Origin: Bacteroidales bacterium
GTDB lineage: Bacteria; Bacteroidota; Bacteroidia; Bacteroidales; P3
Assembly: GCA_017550405.1 (NCBI GenBank)
Contig: JAFZPH010000048.1
Span: 1-64,000 of the forward strand
Length of the DNA stretch: 64,000 bases
Direction: 5' to 3'
Notes under the pieces: generated by a model
The model's input: only the letters and a program-made list of their open reading frames with translations
What the model was told of the DNA's origin: nothing
Databases searched by the model: none
Part shown: one piece after another, positions 18,417 through 26,500 of the stretch
Layout of the letters: the number at the start of each line of letters is the position of its first letter
Position numbering within the stretch: position 1 is the stretch's first letter
Translations under genes and position numbers: made by a program

Positions 18417-18422
18417 CCACGC

Positions 18423-18453
18423 ACAAGCCGGAGGTCGTAAAGCCTCCGCTTGT
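18423..18453 (+). other. Stem-loop between the two tRNA-Val genes
   Basis: ACAAGC(C)GGAGG pairs with CCTCCGCTTGT around a TCGTAAAG loop with one bulged C. It lies in the spacer of the tRNA transcript without a T tract, so a processing signal is more likely than a terminator. Confidence 0.6.
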
Positions 18454-18469
18454 CATGTCAAAAAGAGAG

Positions 18470-18544
18470 GGTCTGTTAGCTCAGTTGGTTCAGAGCGCTT
18501 CCTTCACACGGAAGAGGTCGACAGTTCGAATCTGCCACAGACCA
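18470..18544 (+). tRNA. tRNA-Val(CAC)
   Basis: Acceptor stem GGTCTGT/ACAGACC, D stem GCTC/GAGC, anticodon stem CTTCC/GGAAG with loop TTCACAC (anticodon CAC), T arm with TTCGAAT, discriminator A. Unlike the first tRNA, the CCA end is not encoded. The gene body is very similar to the first tRNA-Val. Confidence 0.95.
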
Positions 18545-18547
18545 CAG

Positions 18548-18574
18548 AAAGCCCCTAAAACAGGGGCTTTTTTG
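18548..18574 (+). terminator. Rho-independent terminator of the tRNA operon
   Basis: AAAGCCCCT, loop AAAAC, AGGGGCTTT followed by a T run; it ends the tRNA-Val transcript. Confidence 0.9.
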
Positions 18575-18651
18575 TTCCCCCTTCCTTTCGGTCGTTTTCT
18601 TACTATTTGTTCGAATCCAACAAAAAGTTTCCACAAATGGAAATAAATACG

Positions 18652-18659
18652 TATCTTTG
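18652..18659 (+). promoter_or_regulatory. -7 element of the toxin-antitoxin operon
   Basis: TATCTTTG 21 bases before the toxin ATG. Confidence 0.6.
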
Positions 18660-18680
18660 CATTGTGAAAACATATAGAAA

Positions 18681-19010
18681 ATGAAAGTCAAAATACTACT
18701 ATCGACTGATGCACATTTATTTATCAACAAACAGCCTCTTGAAGTACGTGCAAAAATCCACTTCAACATTGACAAGATAGAGAATGGGACAATCAGCACA
18801 AACCTATTCAAGAAACTAAAAGGGACGGAAATATGGGAGTTACGGACACTATACGGGGGAATGGCATACCGCATATTGGCATTTTGGGACAAACAAGAAC
18901 GCTCTCTTGTCATTGCAACGCATGGCTTCATTAAGAAGACCGTAAAGACTCCTGCGAAAGAGATTGCTAAAGCAGAGGCGATAATGAACGAATATTATAA
19001 ATCAAAATAG
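18681..19010 (+). CDS. Type II toxin, RelE/HigB (phage Gp49-like) family
   Basis: A 109-residue basic protein of the RelE/HigB fold: an N-terminal strand/helix with PLEVRAKI, the central WELRTLYGGMAYRILAFWD block (typical of HigB/Gp49, where R residues follow hydrophobic strands) and the C-terminal THGFIKKTVKTPAKEI pattern. Such toxins cleave ribosome-bound mRNA. An XRE antitoxin gene follows after 8 bases, the gene order of higBA. Base composition is much AT-richer than in the flanking core genes, which suggests acquisition. Confidence 0.88.
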   Translation: MKVKILLSTDAHLFINKQPLEVRAKIHFNIDKIENGTISTNLFKKLKGTEIWELRTLYGGMAYRILAFWDKQERSLVIATHGFIKKTVKTPAKEIAKAEAIMNEYYKSK

Positions 19011-19018
19011 CAACAACC

Positions 19019-19339
19019 ATGGAATTCATAACACTTGAAGAATCAAAGGACATCAATTTAGGCAAGGTTGGCACACCATTTCGTGATGCATACGAAGAGG
19101 AAGTCCGCAGAGCTCTGGATGATTACCGCATTGGCGAAGCGATCAAAGCTGAGCGGAAGCGTCAGGGGCTGACACAGGAACAGCTTGGAGAACGTATGGG
19201 TGTCCAAAAGGCACAGGTGTCTAAGATTGAGAACGGCAAAGGAATATCCTATTCTTCAATAGTGAAGGCATTCAAGGCCTTGGGGGCAAAGGCCGCCAGC
19301 CTCGACCTCGGAGAAATGGGTAAAGTGGCACTATGGTAA
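19019..19339 (+). CDS. XRE-family HTH antitoxin (HigA-like)
   Basis: A 106-residue protein with an N-terminal extension and a helix-turn-helix at about residues 44-85 (RQGLTQEQLGERMGV, then KAQVSKIENGKG). It should neutralise the upstream toxin and repress the operon through the HTH. It starts 8 bases after the toxin stop codon. Confidence 0.88.
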   Translation: MEFITLEESKDINLGKVGTPFRDAYEEEVRRALDDYRIGEAIKAERKRQGLTQEQLGERMGVQKAQVSKIENGKGISYSSIVKAFKALGAKAASLDLGEMGKVALW

Positions 19340-19390
19340 AAGACACTAAAAACTAATAAATCATTCGATGGCATAAGCCAACAATGGCCA

Positions 19391-19663
19391 ATGATTAAAA
19401 TACATGATGACATACTGAAAGATGAGTTGGCTAAGATAATGCCACTCGACAGAGCAACTTCGGCACTGATAGACGGAATTGCTGCAAAGATTGATGCTGT
19501 GATGAAGCAAAAGGGGATAACCAAAAGCCAATTGGCAAAGATGACTGGACACAGACCGAGCGAGGTTACTAAATGGCTTGGTGGAAACCACAACTTCACA
19601 TGCAGAACCATAGCATTGATTTCGTATGCATTAGGGACTAACCTTGTAAAGATTGCAAGATAG
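19391..19663 (+). CDS. Second XRE-family HTH protein, antitoxin-like, without its own toxin
   Basis: A 90-residue protein with an HTH (KGITKSQLAKMTGHRPSEV, then KWLGG) like HigA/MqsA-type antitoxins. It lies 51 bases downstream of the first antitoxin, with no toxin-sized frame in between or directly after. It may be a second regulator of the same operon, an orphan antitoxin left after toxin loss, or part of a three-component module; sequence alone does not decide. Confidence 0.8.
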   Translation: MIKIHDDILKDELAKIMPLDRATSALIDGIAAKIDAVMKQKGITKSQLAKMTGHRPSEVTKWLGGNHNFTCRTIALISYALGTNLVKIAR

Positions 19664-19714
19664 GGTTAACTGAGATTTTTGGGTTGTCTGTATCCATATT
19701 TCAAAAAAAACATG

Positions 19715-19722
19715 TATCTTTG
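19715..19722 (+). promoter_or_regulatory. -7 element with no coding region directly downstream
   Basis: TATCTTTG on the plus strand. The next plausible start codon is more than 360 bases away; a structured segment with a T tract lies between. Confidence 0.5.
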
Positions 19723-19728
19723 CACCGT

Positions 19729-19979
19729 CAAACAACAACAATAGTTATTAATTAAAACAACATATAGACAAAAAGAAAATTTATAATTTATAAATAATTA
19801 CGCGTTTGCTACTATTCGAGGCAATCCGAAAATTTGGCCATTTGACGATGCACTTCCGAATAAGTCACAAGCGTCTGCGCTGAGCGTGGACACGACAAAC
19901 TTATTAGGAGTGCAGGTTAGGCCAAATACCTCGGATGCCAATAAGCGTTCCACGCTTTCTTCGTATCTGTAGGTTTTTT
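19729..19979 (+). ncRNA. Candidate structured non-coding transcript
   Basis: Downstream of a TAnnTTTG element the sequence has no supported gene but ends in a terminator-like structure: ACCT..GAT at 19928-19936 pairs with ATC..AGGT at 19965-19974, enclosing a perfect AAGCGT-TCC-ACGCTT hairpin (19943-19957), followed by six T (19974-19979). Predicted length is about 250 nt. I could not match it to a known RNA family. An alternative is an open frame without a start codon over 19800-19970 representing a decayed gene. Confidence 0.3.
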
Positions 19980-20136
19980 GGATACATTCTCCTCGATTAG
20001 TCGCTTAAGCCCAAACACAGAACAGATGTCTACAATTAATTGGATAGGCAAAAAGAGGGGATACCATTAGGAATTACAGAGTTAATAATGAAAAAAAGAA
20101 GAAACAAAGAAAACATTACTGAATGTTATTCGATGG

Positions 20137-20493
20137 GTGGTAGTTTTGCCTGCATCGTTGATTGGTAGTGCCATTGTTTATGTGTTATTCATCCTATTGG
20201 GTTACTTATTTGGAGAGAATGAAGGATTTGAAAACTATGGGTTACACTTCGATATGTGGATAGCAAATATCATTGCCGGATTTGCCTATATTTCGATTGG
20301 GACACTTGTTGCCCCAAAACAACAGAGAGTTGTCATGGGATTATTGTTTGGATTATTATTGGTTTTCTTAATAATCAGCATCATAATTAATGTTGTGAGA
20401 AATGATTGGTCGAATCTTGTTAATGCCATCTGTACACTTATTGGTTGTGTATTTGCTGTGTGGTATCTTATAAAAGAAGGCGATTTGAAATAA
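20137..20493 (+). CDS. Small integral membrane protein with an apparently frameshifted start
   Basis: Unrecognised 118-residue protein from a GTG start, with about four hydrophobic segments (for example IVYVLFILLGYLFG, MGLLFGLLLVFLIISIIINVV). The frame stays open 15 codons upstream of the GTG and reads as a sensible lysine-rich N terminus (KKEETKKTLLNVIRW), but the ATG at 20088 is out of frame by one base across a run of seven A (20091-20097). One A fewer would join that ATG to this frame. Possibilities are phase variation, slippage, a sequencing error, or use of a non-ATG start. AT-rich and adjacent to another small membrane protein. Confidence 0.65.
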   Translation: MVVLPASLIGSAIVYVLFILLGYLFGENEGFENYGLHFDMWIANIIAGFAYISIGTLVAPKQQRVVMGLLFGLLLVFLIISIIINVVRNDWSNLVNAICTLIGCVFAVWYLIKEGDLK

Positions 20494-20529
20494 TCACAGA
20501 TAAAAAGTAACTTATTAATAACTCATATT

Positions 20530-20952
20530 ATGAAAGCATTAAATTCTATTGGTCAAGTACTGGCAGCAGTTGCCTATACTTGCTTGTACACAGGACTTAT
20601 TTATTTAATAACCGTTTTCCCTGTAGCATGGCTCTTGTCATTAAACACAAAAGTAATGATTCTGGTTCTTATCCTATTGGGTGGAGTGATTCAAGGGTTG
20701 ATAATTGGCTTACAAACTTTGCTATTGATGCCCTACATGTGGATAGTAAAGAAAAACATTGTTGCCCTCATTATTTCTATCGGGCTAATCGTGTTTAATC
20801 TAGTGCGAAGCGATATTCTCTTATGGCAGAGTGTATCAGGGCAAGGGAGAACGGCAATAGTAGTTGGAGTGATTATCACGTTGTTATTATTGGAAGCGTT
20901 ATGGGTTTCAATATATGGGGTGATAGTGGCATACGCACACGGAAATGAATAA
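20530..20952 (+). CDS. Small hydrophobic membrane protein of unknown function
   Basis: Unrecognised 140-residue protein with about four transmembrane segments (TCLYTGLIYLITVFPVAWLL, then VMILVLILLGGVIQGLIIGL, NIVALIISIGLIVFNLV and AIVVGVIITLLLLEALWV). It follows the previous membrane protein by 36 bases and probably shares its transcript. No charged or catalytic motif stands out. The AT-rich composition matches the surrounding accessory patch. Confidence 0.75.
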   Translation: MKALNSIGQVLAAVAYTCLYTGLIYLITVFPVAWLLSLNTKVMILVLILLGGVIQGLIIGLQTLLLMPYMWIVKKNIVALIISIGLIVFNLVRSDILLWQSVSGQGRTAIVVGVIITLLLLEALWVSIYGVIVAYAHGNE

Positions 20953-21008
20953 AAATATAATAATCACTTTATATAAAAAAATTAGTTACTATATCTGCTG
21001 CCTTCACT

Positions 21009-21275
21009 ATGGCCATCTTGTCTATTTCTTGCGGGAGTAAGCAAAACAACGAGGGTTACACACGCCCGAAACACGAAGTCGAATATATCTACATTGATTT
21101 CAGATATATTTTGCATTTCGACAAAGAGTGTCCGAATATTGCAGTAATGAAAGAATTTGGCACAAAGCCCATACATGTATACCCTATCGACATGATTGAT
21201 GATGTGGAATGGACAAGTGTTTGTGCCAACTGCGTGGAGGAGGATTACCTGTATGATCCAAACGAGGACTATTGA
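21009..21275 (+). CDS. Small putative lipoprotein, start codon uncertain (ATA upstream)
   Basis: An 88-residue frame from ATG 21009. From this ATG the signal peptide is too short, but the frame continues upstream as I-K-K-L-V-T-I-S-A-A-F-T before it, which together make a complete lipoprotein signal ending in the lipobox LSISCG. The codon where the start should be is ATA (20973-20975), so the native start seems to be a mutated ATG or a rare ATA. The mature part has three cysteines after the lipobox region (KECP and CANC) and many acidic and tyrosine residues. Function unknown. Followed at once by another small exported Cys-rich protein. Confidence 0.6.
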   Translation: MAILSISCGSKQNNEGYTRPKHEVEYIYIDFRYILHFDKECPNIAVMKEFGTKPIHVYPIDMIDDVEWTSVCANCVEEDYLYDPNEDY

Positions 21276-21276
21276 C

Positions 21277-21522
21277 ATGAAACGCTTTATTCTTTTATCC
21301 CTTTTCCTCCTTGTCGGGCAATTGTCAGCAGTCCCTTACCAATCTTCAAAAGTTGAGGACGTCTACATCTGTACGGGACCCAAGTCCAAGTGCTACCACA
21401 AGACAAATCACTGCCAAGGTCTCGACCGGTGCAGCAAAGAGGTAATCAAAGTCACCAAAGCATACGCAATAAGCAAAGACCGCACTCCCTGCAAGTGGTG
21501 CTATCCTAAGAAGAAAAAATAG
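21277..21522 (+). CDS. Small exported cysteine-rich protein
   Basis: An 81-residue protein with a clear signal peptide (MKRFILLSLFLLVGQLSAVP). The mature part has the pattern CTGPKSKCYHKTNHCQGLDRC and later CKWCYPKKKK, so six cysteines in about 50 residues with a basic tail. This resembles small metal-binding or disulfide-rich modules related to Ada/HIRAN-like Cys pairs, but I do not recognise the family. It starts one base after the stop of the preceding lipoprotein gene, so the two are probably translated together. The ATG at 21277 is chosen for the signal peptide. Confidence 0.75.
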   Translation: MKRFILLSLFLLVGQLSAVPYQSSKVEDVYICTGPKSKCYHKTNHCQGLDRCSKEVIKVTKAYAISKDRTPCKWCYPKKKK

Positions 21523-21800
21523 GCGAGCCACACAGCTGTCAGTTGTGCCGAGAATACAAAAGTAGGGGTTTTATTAACACTATGATAAATTGGAAATGGA
21601 GCAAAATATAACACCCTTTGAAAGTAAGGTTAGTAAGGTTGTTGTACTATTTGATGTAAAGAAAAACGTCAAGAACGTTATCATAGGAAGCGGCTGTATT
21701 AACGCCACGTAGCAAATGATAAACAACGGCAGATGAGTAGCACACGACCAAACACAAGGACAGAAAAGCTTTAATAAGAAACAATTTCGGAAAAAAGTTG

Positions 21801-21808
21801 TATTTTTG
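21801..21808 (+). promoter_or_regulatory. -7 element of a candidate small RNA
   Basis: TATTTTTG on the plus strand, followed by CACC as at several other promoters here. No protein gene lies before the terminator 155 bases downstream. Confidence 0.5.
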
Positions 21809-21814
21809 CACCGT

Positions 21815-21992
21815 TTTTGAGAGTAAAAAACAGCAGCCCGAAAGCCCATTAAGGTACAATTTTGTTTCCCGTTTGTTACTCGACAAGTTTTTAAAATGCT
21901 GCAACTACTGAAACACAACAAATTGCATTAATGTTAAGTAGTCTGCCAAGACAACTAAATTTCAACCGCCTTCAGTATAAGGGAGGTTTTTT
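21815..21992 (+). ncRNA. Candidate small RNA bounded by promoter and terminator
   Basis: A TAnnTTTG element (21801-21808) and a rho-independent terminator (21964-21992) frame about 180 bases that hold no plausible gene. The arrangement fits an independently transcribed small RNA. I see no match to 6S, tmRNA, SRP or RNase P signature sequences. Confidence 0.4.
21964..21992 (+). terminator. Rho-independent terminator
   Basis: AACC-G-CCTT, loop CAGTAT, AAGG-GA-GGTT followed by six T. Short stem with a mismatch, but a good T tract. Confidence 0.6.
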
Positions 21993-22177
21993 GTTTCTCC
22001 TTACGTCTGGCTCTTTGCGTCCGCTGTTCTTTTGTTGAAACAGTTGCGGGGGTGCAAGGCTTTAATGAAGGCAGGAATGCGGTGTTGGAGGCTTGTGCAT
22101 AAGAGTTACTGCACGAGGTCTCAGCGGACAAGTAAACGTGTACGGCAGTTTGTGGGAGCGGATTCAATTTTTTTTCG

Positions 22178-22185
22178 TATCTTTG
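22178..22185 (+). promoter_or_regulatory. -7 element of the DUF5103/M6 protease operon
   Basis: TATCTTTG 29 bases before the ATG at 22215; a TTTG at 22149-22152 is somewhat far (25-base spacer) for a -33 box. Confidence 0.6.
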
Positions 22186-22214
22186 CAGTTTAAATTGACA
22201 AGAAGCATTCTACT

Positions 22215-23549
22215 ATGAGGCTATATATTACTTTATTAGTCATCCTGTTGATGGTCGCTACCCCGAGCTGGACAGCGGCGAGGGGCGTTGCCAATGACTG
22301 TGGAACACGGTCGGGAGACGACGGCTGGCATACCCCTGTAGGCACGATGGTGTCCGACTCGAACTGGTCGCCGCGTGTGAGAACGACAACACTCTGGCGC
22401 GGTGGCGTGGAGCTGGAGGCGCCAGTGCTGACTTTGGGAGACGGCGAGCGGTTGTTGCTGCGTTTCGACGTGCTGGGCGCTGAGATGGGAAACTACCGTT
22501 ATAGGATTGAACATTGCGACAGCCAGTGGCTAAAGGACGGCCTGGAACCCTACGAATACATGAACGGCTTTGAGGAAGGTCCCGTGGAAGGGTATGAAAG
22601 CTCTTTTACCACATTGACGGACTATGTAAATTACTACCAGTATATCCCCAGTCAGTACAGCCAGTTTCTGGTGTCAGGAAATTATGTAGTGACAGTGTAC
22701 GACCAAGACCAGCCGGACAGTGTGCTGCTGACAAGGCGTTTCTATGTGACCGAAGGGAGCTTGAAGGCGCAGGTGGAAGTGGGCGTGCCCTACGACGGGG
22801 GCAAAGTGAGGGAGCGCCGCGAGGTGGACGTGCGGGTGACGGAGAACAACGACTATCGGGGCGACCAGCCCCGCCCCTCGCTCAACGAGGCTTGGTTCAG
22901 TGTGGTGGTGCAGCAGAATGGACGGACGGACAACATGCGACGACTGGTATTCAGCGGCTTGGAAAACGGCGCACTGTGCTACCGTCACCGGAATGAGAAC
23001 GTGTTTTGGTGCGGCAACCGGTTCAGGTGGTTTGACATTAGCAACATACGTACTGCCACCTACAATGTGGCACAGATAGCGGAATATGGCGGCGAATGGT
23101 TCGCCACACTGAAACCGCTGGAAGACCGTTCGGGGAAAAGCTATGTGACGGAGGATGTGCTGAACGGTGGGATGAAAGTGAACGTGTGGGACCGCACCAA
23201 CAAGCAGACGGAGGCCGACTATGTCTGGGTGAACTTTGTGCTGCCGATGGTGTATCCGTATATGAACGGGAGTGTGCATGTGGTGGGAGAGTTAACACAA
23301 TGGCGTCTGGACGAGGCCAGCCGCATGGAATACCGTCCGGACTTAAAGGCTTACACCTTGCGGCTGCACCTGAAACAAGGCTACTACTCGTACCAACTGC
23401 TGTTCCTGCCAGTTGGCGAGACCGAGGGGTCGACGGGTGTGCTGGAAGGCGACTACTTTGAGACCCCTAACCAATACACTGCTTTTGTTTACTACCGTGG
23501 GCCGAACGACCGCTACGACCGTCTGGCCGCCATAGGAAGATACCGATAA
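22215..23549 (+). CDS. T9SS plug-type protein (DUF5103 family)
   Basis: A 444-residue exported protein with an N-terminal signal peptide (about residues 1-20). It matches the layout of the DUF5103 family, whose members are associated with the T9SS translocon as plug-like proteins: an N-terminal beta domain (RYRIEHCDSQWLKDGLEPYEYMNG region), a central strand-rich part, and a C-terminal immunoglobulin-like segment (QLLFLPVGE, then EGDYFETPNQYTAFVYYR). Its gene precedes a T9SS cargo metalloprotease by 14 bases. Assignment rests on motif memory rather than a search. Confidence 0.8.
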   Translation: MRLYITLLVILLMVATPSWTAARGVANDCGTRSGDDGWHTPVGTMVSDSNWSPRVRTTTLWRGGVELEAPVLTLGDGERLLLRFDVLGAEMGNYRYRIEHCDSQWLKDGLEPYEYMNGFEEGPVEGYESSFTTLTDYVNYYQYIPSQYSQFLVSGNYVVTVYDQDQPDSVLLTRRFYVTEGSLKAQVEVGVPYDGGKVRERREVDVRVTENNDYRGDQPRPSLNEAWFSVVVQQNGRTDNMRRLVFSGLENGALCYRHRNENVFWCGNRFRWFDISNIRTATYNVAQIAEYGGEWFATLKPLEDRSGKSYVTEDVLNGGMKVNVWDRTNKQTEADYVWVNFVLPMVYPYMNGSVHVVGELTQWRLDEASRMEYRPDLKAYTLRLHLKQGYYSYQLLFLPVGETEGSTGVLEGDYFETPNQYTAFVYYRGPNDRYDRLAAIGRYR

Positions 23550-23563
23550 TACCGAACTGATAT

Positions 23564-26500
23564 ATGAAGAAAATGAATACAATACACCGATTCATGCTAT
23601 TGCTGACAGGACTGACCCTGTGGGGCAGTGCCATGGCGGCACCGGCCAAGTTTGTTCCTGCCGCACGCGTCCAACCCAACGGCGACACACTGCACTGCTA
23701 CGCGTCGGGCGACGAATTCTACAATTGGCTACACGATGCCGAGGGGTACACCATTGTACAGGATCCTACTACAGGCTTCTATGTATATGCCGGGCGGGAG
23801 CAAGACTGCCCTGGGAGTACACCTGTCTACGGCGGACTATATGCGACGACACTGAAGCCTGGAAAGGACAACCCCAAAGCTGCCGGCCTGCAGTCCTGGC
23901 TGATGCCCGACAAGGACTATCTGCGCCGTGTACACGACGCCTGGCGGGAGCCCAAAGGCAACATGTCCGAGAGCCCCAAGAGCAGAATCCGCAATCACGG
24001 TGCATTGAACAACGTGGTGATATTTATACGATTTGCCGACGAGACGACGTGTACCGCCACCCCATTCAGCACCATCGACAGCATGTTTAACGACAGCACC
24101 GCCACAGGCGTGTCGATGTATAATTATTTCAAACACACAAGCTACAGCAACCTGCGGGTGTTGACCCATTACCGCCCTGCCCCGTCGGGCACGATGGTGA
24201 TGTCGTATCAGGACGGCTATGCCCGCAACTACTATAAGCCATACAATGCCGTGACCAATACCGACGGCTATACCGACGACACGCAACGCCGCTTGAGGGA
24301 GTTCACCCTGCTGGAGAATGCCATCGAGTGGGTCAACCTCAACTGTCCGGTGGACACCACGCTCAACCTTGATATCGACAACGATGGGATGGTGGACAAC
24401 GTGTGCTTTGTGGTGAGCGGCAGCTACACAGGCTGGAGCAACTTGCTGTGGCCGCACAAGTGGTCGCTGCAGGACAGGACCGTAAACCTGGGAAACAAAC
24501 GGGTGTATACCTACAACCTGCAACTGGCCGGAAGCGGAAGCAACTATTTTAATGTAAGCACCTTCTGCCACGAGATGACGCACACGCTTGGTGCGCCGGA
24601 CATATACCACTACGACAACTACACCTCGGTGTCGCCAGGAGGCACGTGGGATTTGATGTGCAGCAACATGTCGCCCCCACAGCAGACCAACTCACTGTTC
24701 AAATATCACTATCTGAATTGGTTTGACAGCATACCTCAAATTTCGGACTCCGGCACTTACACACTCCAGTCGCTCGGCTCGGGTCCCAACAACGCAGTGA
24801 AGATTTCCTCTGCGGTGCCGCATGAGTGGTACATATTGGAGTACCGCAACAACACCGACACCTTCGATGCGTCGTTGCCCAACCGGGGCATGCTGATATG
24901 GCGTTACAACGACCGTAGGGAGGCCGACAATGCCACTTTCGACTTCTACCTCGCGCCCCACCAACTATGGCTGTTCCGTCCAAACAGCAGCATCGACACC
25001 GTGAACGGCAATTATAGCCAGGCGGCTTTCGGAGTGGCAGGCCGTACAACCTTCAACGCCTCGAGCAATCCCCATCCATATCTTTGCGACGGCACACCCG
25101 ACTCGTCGTTCAGCATCACCGACATCCATCTGTCGGGGCCGAACAACAGCTCGGTGACCTTCACCTTTACGCCTCACAGCTCAGGAGCCTGCGCGCCGGT
25201 GCACAACTTCCCGCTGGTGCAGGACTTCGAACTGGCCGACGAAGGCTGCTGGACCATGGAGAGCATAGACAACCGCAACGACGACAAACTGGGAGCAATT
25301 GGTACTGCCGACGGCAACGCACCCTATCAAGGCAGCTACCAGTTCCGTTTCAGCAGCTACCACCGCTCGACGGACTACAATCAATACCTTGTCTCGCCAC
25401 AGCTGATGCCCTCATCGCCGCTAAGGCTGCGCTTCCATTACCGCCGCTCGAACAGCAGGGAAGAATTATTCAGGGTGCTGTATTCCACTTCCGGCAACTC
25501 GTCTGTGGACTTTACCGACACCGTGGCCGACGTGACGGTCAACAGCGCAGGATGGCAGGAGTGCGACGTGACAGTGCCTGCCTCCGCCCGCTATGTGGCC
25601 ATCAACTACTATTCGGAATACCAGTACTACCTCTTTGTAGACAATATTGAACTGCGCGACACCATCAGCAACGATACAGTGATTCGCGACACGGTCTACG
25701 TTACTGTCCACGACACAGTCGACCGCCTGCATCACGACACGGTGACCACCATGATTCACGACACCTTATGGACCCACCACACCGATACCCTCTACACAAT
25801 CGTGTACGACACCATTGTCTACCAACCTATTGACACAATCTACACTCAGATAGTTGACACGGTAATCCTTACCCCGGCACGTTTCCGCCTCGATGTGACC
25901 AGTGCGTCGCCCGGACAGGGGACTGCCTCGGGGAGCGGTGTCTTTATAGAAAACACCGAGGTAGAGATTGCCGCCATCGCCCACCCGGGATATACCTTTG
26001 CGATGTGGACCGACGGCAACACAGACAATCCCCGCACAGTGGCAGTGAGCGGCGACCTGTCGTACACCGCCCTGTTCGAGCCACAAGGGGGGCAATCGTC
26101 GGCCAAGACCATCACCTACATACACGACACCATCGTGCTGCACGACACCGTCTGGGTTGACATTTACGACACGATTCATCTCACACTCCACGATACCGTG
26201 TGGATGGCACATCGCGACACCGTATGGGCGACAAGACACGACACTGTGTGGCTGGCCAGCGACGAGCACGACACTTGCCACATCATCATCCACGAGGAAT
26301 ACCAGCTCGACACCATCATCTACTATGCTTTGAACGTACATGCCGACGACGTGGCCATGGGTACAGCCGCAGGCAACGGCCTTTTCCCACGGGGCACGAG
26401 GGTGGAACTGGGGGCGGTGCCATACGGTAGTTACCATTTCGTGCGCTGGTCCGACGGTGCTGTGGAGAATCCCCATACCGTCACCGTGACGGGTGAGGAG

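Larger units (their letters stand above)
21523..22214. other. Gene-free AT-rich interval
   Basis: About 690 bases with no supported protein gene. It contains a promoter element (21801), a terminator-like hairpin (21964-21992) and the promoter of the DUF5103 gene (22178). Confidence 0.6.

Noticed and set aside
18605..18620. Possible attachment-site copy of the tRNA-Val 3' end (GTTCGAATC)
   Set aside because: Only nine bases match and no integrase or longer direct repeat is visible, so it is not enough to call an att site.
19795..19830. Similarity to a tmRNA tag-coding segment (AATTACGC...TTGCT...TCGA)
   Set aside because: The stretch resembles part of a Bacteroidetes tmRNA from memory, but the tRNA-like ends (GGGGCTGA-type 5' end and TTCGA...CCA 3' end) are missing and no stop codon follows the tag-like codons. 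Probably coincidental.
21955..22167. 70-codon minus-strand frame with a basic C terminus
   Set aside because: It covers the terminator and promoter region of flanking units and has no homology I recognise; basic tail alone is not evidence.
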